Of a DNA stretch of 11,453 nt, positions 1 through 5,403 are shown one piece after another. Within the stretch, counting starts at the first letter, position 1, and each line of letters opens with the position of its first letter. This DNA comes from Rhodospirillum sp. UBA1311 (lineage in GTDB: Bacteria; Pseudomonadota; Alphaproteobacteria; Rhodospirillales; Rhodospirillaceae): NCBI GenBank assembly GCA_002307145.1, contig DBTR01000039.1, forward strand, positions 4,900 through 16,352, written 5' to 3'. Under the pieces are notes generated by a model. It ran no database searches and was not told the origin of the DNA. It worked only from the letters and a program-made list of their open reading frames with translations. The translations under genes were made by a program, and so were the position numbers.

Positions 1-572
1 GGCCGTCGTTGGGGTGCATGCGCGGACCGTAGGTGTTGAAGATCCGCATCACCCGCACGTCGAGCTTGTGCTGGCGGTGGTAGTCGAAGAACAGGGTCTC
101 GGCGCAGCGCTTGCCCTCGTCGTAGCACGAGCGGATGCCGATCGGGTTGACGTGGCCCCAATAGTCCTCGCGCTGCGGGTGGACTTCCGGGTCGCCATAG
201 ACCTCGCTGGTCGAGGCCTGAAGAATCCGCGCCTTCACCCTCTTCGCCAGCCCGAGCATGTTGATCGCGCCGTGGACGGAGGTCTTGGTGGTCTGCACCG
301 GGTCGCGCTGGTAGTGGATCGGCGAGGCCGGGCAAGCGAGGTTGTAGATCTGGTCGACCTCGATGTAGAGCGGGAAGGTGACGTCGTGGCGGATCAGCTC
401 GAAGTGCGGGTTGCCGAACAGGTGCGCGACGTTGTCCTTCGCGCCGCTGTAGAAGTTGTCGGCGCAGATCACGTCGCAGCCATCGGCCAGCAGGCGCTCG
501 CACAAATGCGAGCCGAGGAACCCCGCGCCACCGGTCACCAGGACCCGCTTGCGATTCGCGACTATCGCCATG
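1..572 (-). CDS. UDP-glucuronate decarboxylase-like NAD-dependent sugar epimerase (UXS family), 3' part missing
   Basis: Probable UDP-glucuronic acid decarboxylase, which converts UDP-GlcA to UDP-xylose with bound NAD+ in the cytoplasm and supplies sugar for surface glycans. Read on the minus strand from the ATG at 572, the first 190 residues show an extended-SDR Rossmann start (VLVTGGAGFLGSHL, residues 10-23) and a second conserved block (CPASPIHYQRDPVQT, 80-94). STSEVYGDP (121-128 region) contains the expected catalytic Glu at 123. The YxxxK pair is Tyr150/Lys154 in SCYDEGKR, followed by IFNTYGPRM. The wording fits UXS better than dTDP-glucose dehydratase or GalE. Family members are about 310-350 residues, so roughly the last 40% lies outside the window. 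A GGAGGG at about 11 nt upstream of the ATG supports the start; an ATG nearer that motif runs out of frame into a stop. It diverges from htpX. A link to the glycan genes at 5404-10746 is inferred from function only. Confidence 0.9.
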
Positions 573-645
573 TCTCGACCATCCCTCCGAGCGAAAACCA
601 GATCCTTGTCATACCACGGTTTTCACGGCGCGGCAGCACCCCTCC

Positions 646-675
646 CTTGCGTGAGGCGGGGGATCGCGCCGATAT
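646..675 (+). promoter_or_regulatory. Possible heat-shock (sigma-32-like) promoter of htpX
   Basis: CTTGCG at 646-651 is followed 16 nt later by GCCGATAT at 668-675, which resembles the sigma-32 pattern CTTGAA / CCCCATNT (the -10 matches 6 of 7 defined positions when read against that consensus). It would give a leader of roughly 25-30 nt before the htpX ATG at 711. htpX is heat-shock controlled in enterobacteria, so the context fits. The match is imperfect and the region is GC-rich, so chance is quite possible. Confidence 0.25.
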
Positions 676-710
676 TGCATCGCAACGAACCACTTTCGGG
701 ATGGACGACC

Positions 711-1550
711 ATGGGATTCGCACGGGTTGCGCTTCTGCTGGCGGCGCTGACCGCCCTGTTCCTGGTGCTGGGCGCGGCGCTCGGCGGCCGGGGCGGCATG
801 ATGATCGCCCTGGTTTTCGCGGCGGGGATGAACTTCTTTTCCTATTGGCAGTCGGACAAGCTGGTGCTTGCCGCCTACCGCGCCAAGCCGGTGACGCGCG
901 AGCAGGTGCCGGAGTTCTACGGCATCGTCGAGCAGCTCGCGATCAACGCGAACCTGCCGATGCCGAAGGTCTACATCGTCGAGAACGACCAGCCGAACGC
1001 CTTCGCCACCGGCCGCAATCCGGAAAATGCGGCGGTCGCGGCGACCACCGGCCTGTTGCGCCAGCTCGCGCCGCAGGAAATCGCGGGGGTGATGGCGCAC
1101 GAACTCGCCCACGTGAAGAATCGCGACACCCTGACGATGACGATCGCCGCGACGTTGGCGGGCGCGATCGGCATGATCGCCAACTTCGCGCTGTTCTTCG
1201 GCGGACGGAGTCGGGACAATCCGCTCGGGCTTTTCGGGACAATCGCGATGGCGATGCTCGCGCCCCTCGCGGCGGGACTGGTACAAATGGCGATTTCGCG
1301 CTCGCGCGAGTTCGAGGCCGACGCCCATGGCGCGGAAATTTGCGGCCATCCGCTCTGGCTCGCGAGCGCCCTCGGTAAGCTCGACCGCAGCGCGAAACAG
1401 ATCCCGAACCTCGAAGCCGAAGGCAATCCGGCCACCGCGCACATGTTCATCGTCAATCCGCTGCATGGCGGCGGCATTGCCTCGATGTTCGCCACCCATC
1501 CGCCGATGGCGGAACGCATCGCCCGCCTCAAGGCGATGGCGCAGGCATAG
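711..1550 (+). CDS. htpX: Protease HtpX homolog (M48B membrane zinc metalloprotease)
   Basis: Inner-membrane zinc endopeptidase that degrades misfolded membrane proteins, working alongside FtsH in the family's studied members. The 279-residue product has the usual HtpX length and order. There is an N-terminal membrane hairpin (about residues 5-23 and 29-44), then the HEXXH site MAHELAHVKNRD with His130, Glu131 and His134. Two more hydrophobic segments follow (about 141-163 and 172-194), then SRSREFEADAHGAEICG, whose Glu200 is the expected third zinc ligand. The C-terminal FATHPPMAERIARL is also typical. The ATG at 711 is chosen because MGFARVALLLAALTALF matches the family's usual first residues; the frame is open upstream to 456, but that extension has no family character. 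The Shine-Dalgarno sequence is weak (GGGATGG about 4-10 nt upstream). It converges on the DUF1127 gene, with a hairpin terminator between them. Confidence 0.96.
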   Translation: MGFARVALLLAALTALFLVLGAALGGRGGMMIALVFAAGMNFFSYWQSDKLVLAAYRAKPVTREQVPEFYGIVEQLAINANLPMPKVYIVENDQPNAFATGRNPENAAVAATTGLLRQLAPQEIAGVMAHELAHVKNRDTLTMTIAATLAGAIGMIANFALFFGGRSRDNPLGLFGTIAMAMLAPLAAGLVQMAISRSREFEADAHGAEICGHPLWLASALGKLDRSAKQIPNLEAEGNPATAHMFIVNPLHGGGIASMFATHPPMAERIARLKAMAQA

Positions 1551-1576
1551 CTGTGGAGCAATTATCGAGGCAATCC

Positions 1577-1616
1577 AAAAATTCCACGGGCGGGGCGCTT
1601 GCGCGGCCCCGCCCGT
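1577..1616 (-). terminator. Rho-independent terminator of the DUF1127 gene, possibly shared with htpX
   Basis: A perfect 11-bp stem (1586-1596 with 1606-1616, ACGGGCGGGGC / GCCCCGCCCGT) encloses a 9-nt loop. Read on the minus strand, the stem is followed by GGAATTTTTGG, giving five Ts that start four bases after it, as in an intrinsic terminator for the gene ending at 1642. On the plus strand the same hairpin lies 36 nt after the htpX stop and is preceded by the A-run, but is followed only by TTGCGG. Termination of htpX there is therefore plausible but weaker. Confidence 0.75.
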
Positions 1617-1641
1617 TGCGGTGTCTCCCCGTCGGCGCCGG

Positions 1642-1893
1642 TTACGGCAGCCAGAACGGCTTCGCGGCCTCCTCGGCGGCCTGATCCCGGTTCATTCCGA
1701 GAGCGGCCAGCATCTTGTCGGGCAAAACCCGCAACGACCGGCGAAAGCCGATGCGGCGACTCCATTCGAGTACCTGTTCGGAGATCGCGCGATGATCGCG
1801 CACCAATCCCTCCGTGGCGCTGCGACGCACCGGCGCCGAGGCCTTGGAGGTGGCGTTAGGTCGATATGTATTGATACATTGCAGGCTGGACAT
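1642..1893 (-). CDS. DUF1127 (YjiS-like) small protein
   Basis: An 83-residue protein. Its C-terminal half (about residues 44-82) has the DUF1127 pattern: a Trp (W44), an Arg-rich stretch (RRIGFRRSLRVL), a PDKMLAALGMNRDQ segment matching the family's 'D..L.DiGl.R.' block, and the closing EAAKPFW. Such small basic proteins are common in alphaproteobacteria. A few have been linked to RNA turnover, phosphate or stress responses, but no biochemical function can be assigned here. The N-terminal 43 residues are polar and not recognised. The start at 1893 is supported by GAGGAG with 6-8 nt spacing; the frame continues upstream to 1998 but would then overlap the regulator gene and its promoter. It is divergent from the MocR gene with an 85-bp gap and ends in a strong terminator, so it is a single-gene unit. 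It may be a target of the adjacent regulator (inference). Confidence 0.85.
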   Translation of the reverse strand: MSSLQCINTYRPNATSKASAPVRRSATEGLVRDHRAISEQVLEWSRRIGFRRSLRVLPDKMLAALGMNRDQAAEEAAKPFWLP

Positions 1894-1918
1894 GGCCAAA
1901 ACTCCTCGAATCGTCCGC

Positions 1919-1985
1919 ATTGTGTGTAAACAATACGTAGTTTGACTCCAGATTGGCGTCAATGTAATTATTGTCACCATGACAA
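1919..1985. promoter_or_regulatory. Divergent MocR/DUF1127 control region with three inverted repeats
   Basis: Three palindromes lie within 67 bp. (a) ATTGT-N6-ACAAT at 1919-1934. (b) TTGACTCCA at 1942-1950 and TGGCGTCAA at 1954-1962, 9-bp arms with one mismatch around a central GAT. (c) TTGTCA-CCA-TGACAA at 1971-1985, perfect 6-bp arms around the regulator's start codon. The arms of (b) also serve as candidate -35 boxes on opposite strands. TTGACT (1942-1947) reads rightward to AATTAT (1966-1971, 18-bp spacer). TTGACG (1962-1957) reads leftward to a poor -10, TACGTA, at 1939-1934. The two promoters would overlap and compete. GntR/MocR proteins commonly repress their own gene from operators in such gaps; which repeat is bound here is inference. 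Confidence 0.5.
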
Positions 1986-3376
1986 CCTGGACGCCCAATA
2001 TCGCGCAACGCAGCGGCCCCCGCTACATTGCCATCGCCGAAGCGATCGCGGACGCGGTCGCCTCCGGCGATCTTGCCCCCGGCGCGCGCATGCCAACCCA
2101 TCGCGACCTCGCGACTCGGCTGGACGTCACCGTCGGGACCGTCACCCGCGCCTATGCCGAAGCGATCCGCCGCGATCTGATCACCGGCGAGGTCGGCCGC
2201 GGCACCTTCGTGCGCGGCTCGCTGATGACCTTCACGCCGCTCTCGAATCGCCACGACACCGAGCCCGACGTCTTCGATTTCGCGGTCAACCTCCCCGCCG
2301 ACGGCATCGCCGCCGACCGATTGCGCGACACATTGCCGCGCATGGTCGCCGACCCGCTGCTCAATACATTGGTGGGCTACCCCAACGACGCCGACCTCGA
2401 ACACGCGCGCCAGGGCCTCGCGAGCTTCGCCGAAGTCCACGGCGTACCGATGGCTCCCGACCGCCTGATCGTCAACAACGGTGCGCAAAACGGCATGCTC
2501 GCCGCGCTGCTCACGATCTGCCGCGCGGGCGACATCGTGCTCTGCGACGAACTCACCTATCCGGGAATGAAAAACCTCGCGCGCCTGTTGGGCGTCCGGC
2601 TCCAGGGCCTTGCGATGGACGAACACGGCATGACCATCGAGGCGCTCGAACACGCGATCCGCCACCATGCGCCGCGCGCCGTCTACATTGTCCCGAATTA
2701 TCAGAACCCGACCGGGACAATCTGGCCGCGCGACCGCCGCGAGGCCCTCGCCAAGCTCGCGCTGCGCCACGGCATCTGGATCATCGAGGACGACGTCTAC
2801 GGCTTCCTCGCCGAAGACAGCGAGCGCCTCCAGCCGCTCGCCGCGCTCGCCGCCGACCGCACCATCTACCTCAACAGCGCCGCCAAGTGCATGGCCCCGG
2901 GCCTGCGCGTCGGCTTCATGATCGGACCCGCCGAACTCCTGCCCGCGCTCCACGCCGGCGTCCGCCTCTCCACCATGACCCCGGCGCCGCTCACCCTCTC
3001 GGTCGCGATCCGCTGGATCGAGGACGGCACCGCCCGCGAATCCTGCCGCTGGCACCGCCAGGAGGCCCGGGTGCGGCGCAACCTCGCCCTCCAGGCCCTC
3101 GACGGCTATACCGTCTACGGCGATGCCGGAAGCTATCACCTCTGGCTCACCCTCCCCGAGCCCTGGCGCTCCGACGAGTTCACCCGCGCCGCACGCCACC
3201 GCGGCATCATCGTCTCCGCCTCCGACCACTTCGTCCTCGGCCGCCGCCCCGCACCCCCCGCCGTCCGCCTCGGCCTCGGCGGCAGCAAATCCCGCGACAA
3301 AATCGAGGAAGGCCTCTCCCGCCTCGCCGAAATGCTCAAAGCCGGACCGGTGACGACGTTCTCGAGTATTTTCTAG
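1979..3376 (+). CDS. MocR-family transcriptional regulator (GntR wHTH + PLP aminotransferase-fold domain)
   Basis: A 465-residue cytoplasmic regulator. Residues about 13-80 form a GntR-type winged helix (GPRYIAIAEAIADAVASG, MPTHRDLATRLDVTVGTVTRAY, GEVGRGTFVRG). Residues about 95-455 have the fold-type-I aminotransferase layout: NPTG at 243-246, DDVYG with Asp271/Tyr274 for the PLP ring, Lys303 in NSAAKCMAPGLRVG as the likely Schiff-base lysine, and a C-terminal Arg in AVRLGLGG (Arg430). All PLP-binding residues are present, so it probably senses PLP or a PLP-amino acid adduct rather than working as an enzyme. The length is normal for MocR. The ATG at 1979 fits the family opening TTWTP, but no Shine-Dalgarno precedes it and the predicted transcript starts at or next to the ATG, suggesting a leaderless mRNA. 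The ligand and regulon (PdxR-, TauR- or GabR-like) cannot be told from sequence. The divergent DUF1127 gene is the nearest possible target besides itself. Confidence 0.93.
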   Translation: MTTWTPNIAQRSGPRYIAIAEAIADAVASGDLAPGARMPTHRDLATRLDVTVGTVTRAYAEAIRRDLITGEVGRGTFVRGSLMTFTPLSNRHDTEPDVFDFAVNLPADGIAADRLRDTLPRMVADPLLNTLVGYPNDADLEHARQGLASFAEVHGVPMAPDRLIVNNGAQNGMLAALLTICRAGDIVLCDELTYPGMKNLARLLGVRLQGLAMDEHGMTIEALEHAIRHHAPRAVYIVPNYQNPTGTIWPRDRREALAKLALRHGIWIIEDDVYGFLAEDSERLQPLAALAADRTIYLNSAAKCMAPGLRVGFMIGPAELLPALHAGVRLSTMTPAPLTLSVAIRWIEDGTARESCRWHRQEARVRRNLALQALDGYTVYGDAGSYHLWLTLPEPWRSDEFTRAARHRGIIVSASDHFVLGRRPAPPAVRLGLGGSKSRDKIEEGLSRLAEMLKAGPVTTFSSIF

Positions 3377-3381
3377 AAGGA

Positions 3382-3408
3382 GAAGGTCCGGGCTCTGCCC
3401 GAACCCGC
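3382..3408 (+). repeat. Left copy of a 27-bp inverted repeat (self-complementary)
   Basis: GAAGGTCCGGGCTCTGCCCG plus CCCGC after two variable bases. It recurs in inverted orientation at 3994-4020 with 25 of 27 positions identical. Each copy is itself a hairpin: here CGGGC-TCT-GCCCG (3389-3401), extended by GGT/ACC around one mismatch. It begins six bases after the MocR stop codon. There is no T-run, so it is not a standard terminator. It is probably one member of a dispersed palindromic repeat family (inference). Confidence 0.75.
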
Positions 3409-3477
3409 TGGAGCCTTAGCTAGGCCCCAAGGCGTCTGCGAGTATTCCAGGGGGCGGGTCTACGCGGTGGGCAGAGC

Positions 3478-3816
3478 ATGAGTATACACAAATCTGCGTG
3501 GATATCGTTTGTGTCGTCGGGGGCTATTTCCGGTATTTTGATAGCTCTTATCAGAAGTAACTGTTTTGGCGTGGATTTTCTTTCCCCGCTGCAGGGAGTT
3601 TTGGTCCTTCCCGTTTTTATAGTTGCTGCGGCCTTGAGGCTTTCTGCAAATTATTTCTACAAAAAAATCTCACCCCCCAGATTCTACCAAAGCAATACCA
3701 TCGATAACGTTGACTTGTGGAATTCATCACCTGACGAAAAACTGTTCTTTTTATTTCTGTGCCTGGCTTCTGGTGCGATGGGTGTGGCGTTTAGTGTGAT
3801 TGTTATGATGTGGTAA
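3478..3816 (+). CDS. Orphan low-GC small integral membrane protein
   Basis: A 112-residue protein that I do not recognise. It has three probable membrane segments: about residues 8-25 (WISFVSSGAISGILIALI), 38-56 (LQGVLVLPVFIVAAALRLS) and 88-111 (KLFFLFLCLASGAMGVAF onward). A polar loop at 57-87 is rich in Lys, Arg, Asn and Asp (YFYKKISPPRFYQ, DNVDLWNSSPDEK). It ends in MMW and has no visible catalytic motif. By hand count the gene is about 43% GC, far below its neighbours, and it uses AT-ending codons such as ATA, TTT, TTA and AAA that they avoid; this is a strong sign of recent horizontal transfer. The ATG at 3478 has only a weak upstream purine stretch (GGTGGGCAGAGC). It lies between a 27-bp repeat and its inverted copy. 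Possible roles such as immunity or phage-derived membrane protein are guesses. It could also be a poorly expressed remnant, although the frame is intact. Confidence 0.6.
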   Translation: MSIHKSAWISFVSSGAISGILIALIRSNCFGVDFLSPLQGVLVLPVFIVAAALRLSANYFYKKISPPRFYQSNTIDNVDLWNSSPDEKLFFLFLCLASGAMGVAFSVIVMMW

Positions 3817-3993
3817 TTGTGTCGTGGCGGTCGTCGTCGGCGAGGCAGATTGACTTCTTCAACAGCCTGTTAGGCCCCAGACCTCGTTTGTTTTTCGCCG
3901 CGTAGCGGCAATCGGCCATCCGCCGCGCGAGGATTGGCTCGCGCTTCGCGCAAAAACCCGAAAGTAACGGGATCAAAGGGCCCCCGGCCCTTT
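3817..3993. other. Hairpin-rich non-coding spacer before rsmB
   Basis: No gene is visible here. The stretch holds several hairpins: AACAG-C-CTGTT at 3861-3871, GCCGC-GTA-GCGGC at 3897-3909, GCGC-TTC-GCGC at 3941-3951, and a perfect 8-bp stem AAAGGGCC-CCC-GGCCCTTT at 3975-3993. The last is followed directly by the right copy of the 27-bp repeat. None is followed by a T-run on the plus strand, so they are not clear terminators. GC returns to high values after about 3890. The clustering looks like an intergenic repeat element rather than a regulator of one gene. Confidence 0.5.
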
Positions 3994-4020
3994 GCGGGCC
4001 CGGGCAGAGCCCGGACCTTC
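3994..4020 (-). repeat. Right copy of the 27-bp inverted repeat
   Basis: The reverse complement matches 3382-3408 at 25 of 27 bases. The hairpin here is CCGGGC-AGA-GCCCGG (4000-4014). The two copies differ at two positions. These turn one C-A mismatch plus a T-A pair in the left copy into a C-G pair plus a T-G wobble here, so the fold is kept. It lies about 31 bp before the rsmB start and, with the left copy, brackets the low-GC gene. Confidence 0.75.
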
Positions 4021-4051
4021 CTCACCCTTTCCTTTCCCCACAATATCCCGT

Positions 4052-5329
4052 ATGCCTCTGCCCATGCCCCAACGCGCCGCAGCCTTTGAAGTTTTGAAGT
4101 CGGTTCTCGAACAGCGCCAGCCGCTCGACGAGGCCTTTTCCCGTTCGACCCGCGATTTGAGCGTGCGCGATCGCGCATTCGTGCGGGCGTTGACCGCATT
4201 GGCGTTGCGCCACAAGCCGGAGATCGACTGCGTGATCGCGGCGTGTTTGGAGCGGCCTTTGCCTGCGAACGCGAAGGCGGTGCATCATGTGTTGAGTATC
4301 GGCGTGACGCAGGCGTTGTATATGGAGACCGCGCCGCACGCGGTGGCCGCGACGGCGGTGGAGCTAGTGCGGGCGCTCGGGTTCACGCGCTATTCGGGAC
4401 TGGTGAACGCGGTGTTGCGCCGGGTGCTGCGCGAGCCGGACAAATTCGCTGCGGTGCGCGCCAAGGCGTGGTGGCCGGCATGGCTGGTGGAGCCCTGGAC
4501 CGAGGCTTACGGCGCCGAGACCGCCGCCGCGATTTTGGCTGCGATCGCCGAGGAGCCGCCGCTCGACATCACGGTGAAGGACAAGGCGGAAACCGCGCTG
4601 TGGGCCGAACGGCTGGGGGCGGAGGTTCTGCCGACCGGGACGCTGCGGCTGCGCGCGTCTGGGGCCGTCGAGGATTTGCCGGGCCTGGCCGAGGGCGCAT
4701 GGTGGGTGCAGGATGCGGGCGCTGCGTTGCCCGCACTGCTGCTCGGCGATGTGAACGACCTGCGGGTCGCGGATATTTGCGCCGCGCCGGGCGGCAAGAC
4801 CTTGCAACTCGCGGCGCGCGGCGCGCGGGTGACGGCGGTCGATCGCTCCGCCGCGCGGCTCGAACGTTTGCGCGAAAACCTCGCGCGCACCGGCCTCGAA
4901 GCCGAGGTGATCGCCGCCGACGCGGCGAGCTGGCAGCCCGAGGAACCCTTCGACGCGGTGCTGCTCGACGCGCCGTGCTCGGCGACCGGTACGCTGCGCC
5001 GCCATCCGGATGTCGCCTGGACCAAAACCGCCGCCGACGTGTTCAAGCTTGGCAAGACCCAGGCCGCGCTGCTCAAGGATGTCGCGCGCCTGGTGAAGCC
5101 CGGCGGGGTGTTGGTCTATTGTATCTGCTCGTTGCAGCCCGACGAAGAGAGCGCATCGCCCGCCCATCCGCCCGAAGGGTTCGTCGCCGAGCCGATCGCC
5201 GCAACGGAAATCGGCGGCTGGGATTTCGCCGTCCGCGCCGACGGCGCGCTCCGCACATTGCCCTGCCACCTCGGCGATTCCGGTGGCATCGACGGGTTTT
5301 ATGCGGCACGATTCCGCAGGGTCGGCTGA
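4052..5329 (+). CDS. rsmB: 16S rRNA (cytosine(967)-C5)-methyltransferase RsmB-like
   Basis: Transfers a methyl group from SAM to a cytosine of 16S rRNA (C967 in E. coli) in the cytoplasm. The 425-residue product has an N-terminal NusB-like helical RNA-binding domain (about residues 5-130). A Rossmann methyltransferase domain follows: SAM motif I DICAAPGGKTLQLA (241-254), TAVDRSAARLERL (261-273), motif IV DAPCSATGT with Cys309, and motif VI VYCICSLQPDE with Cys359 as the expected nucleophile. Both family cysteines are present. The start is uncertain: ATG at 4052 or 4064 both fit, neither has a Shine-Dalgarno, and an in-frame TTG at 3992 would run through the repeat and is unlikely. The C-terminus is compact but complete (IDGFYAARFRR). 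In many alphaproteobacteria rsmB lies a few genes from purH, as here. Other RsmB/NSUN relatives are possible, but the NusB domain favours RsmB. Confidence 0.92.
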   Translation: MPLPMPQRAAAFEVLKSVLEQRQPLDEAFSRSTRDLSVRDRAFVRALTALALRHKPEIDCVIAACLERPLPANAKAVHHVLSIGVTQALYMETAPHAVAATAVELVRALGFTRYSGLVNAVLRRVLREPDKFAAVRAKAWWPAWLVEPWTEAYGAETAAAILAAIAEEPPLDITVKDKAETALWAERLGAEVLPTGTLRLRASGAVEDLPGLAEGAWWVQDAGAALPALLLGDVNDLRVADICAAPGGKTLQLAARGARVTAVDRSAARLERLRENLARTGLEAEVIAADAASWQPEEPFDAVLLDAPCSATGTLRRHPDVAWTKTAADVFKLGKTQAALLKDVARLVKPGGVLVYCICSLQPDEESASPAHPPEGFVAEPIAATEIGGWDFAVRADGALRTLPCHLGDSGGIDGFYAARFRRVG

Positions 5330-5343
5330 GCGCGGCACCACGC

Positions 5344-5398
5344 TTGACGCCCCAATGACGGCATTTTAGCTTCCTCGCACCGCGCTTAAGCTCCGGAG
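5344..5398 (+). promoter_or_regulatory. Candidate promoter and RBS of the glycan operon
   Basis: TTGACG at 5344-5349 and TAGCTT at 5367-5372 are separated by 17 bp, a possible sigma-70-type promoter with a good -35 and weak -10. GGAG at 5395-5398 sits 5 nt before the ATG at 5404 and decides that start. The site lies in the 74-bp gap after rsmB, where base composition dips. Confidence is moderate for the RBS and low for the promoter. Confidence 0.4.
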
Positions 5399-5403
5399 CA
5401 CTC

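Noticed and set aside
456..710. N-terminal extension of htpX upstream of 711
   Set aside because: The extra 85 residues are unlike HtpX and overlap the start of the divergent UXS gene. The family N-terminus begins at 711.
14..1378. A 454-codon plus-strand frame spanning the UXS and htpX genes
   Set aside because: It crosses two recognised genes in the wrong strand or frame and its product has no coherent domain.
1894..1998. N-terminal extension of the DUF1127 protein to a start at 1998
   Set aside because: It would overlap the MocR start and both promoters, and the start at 1893 has a good Shine-Dalgarno.
1856..3229. A 457-codon open frame on the minus strand opposite the MocR gene
   Set aside because: Compositional shadow. 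The plus-strand frame carries an intact HTH and PLP domain, and the minus frame would run into the divergent control region.
3382..3408. Intrinsic terminator of the MocR gene
   Set aside because: There is a hairpin but no following T-run, and the sequence recurs inverted before rsmB where a terminator of that gene makes no sense.
3382..4020. CRISPR array or tandem repeat locus
   Set aside because: There are only two copies, in inverted orientation about 600 bp apart, with no regular spacers.
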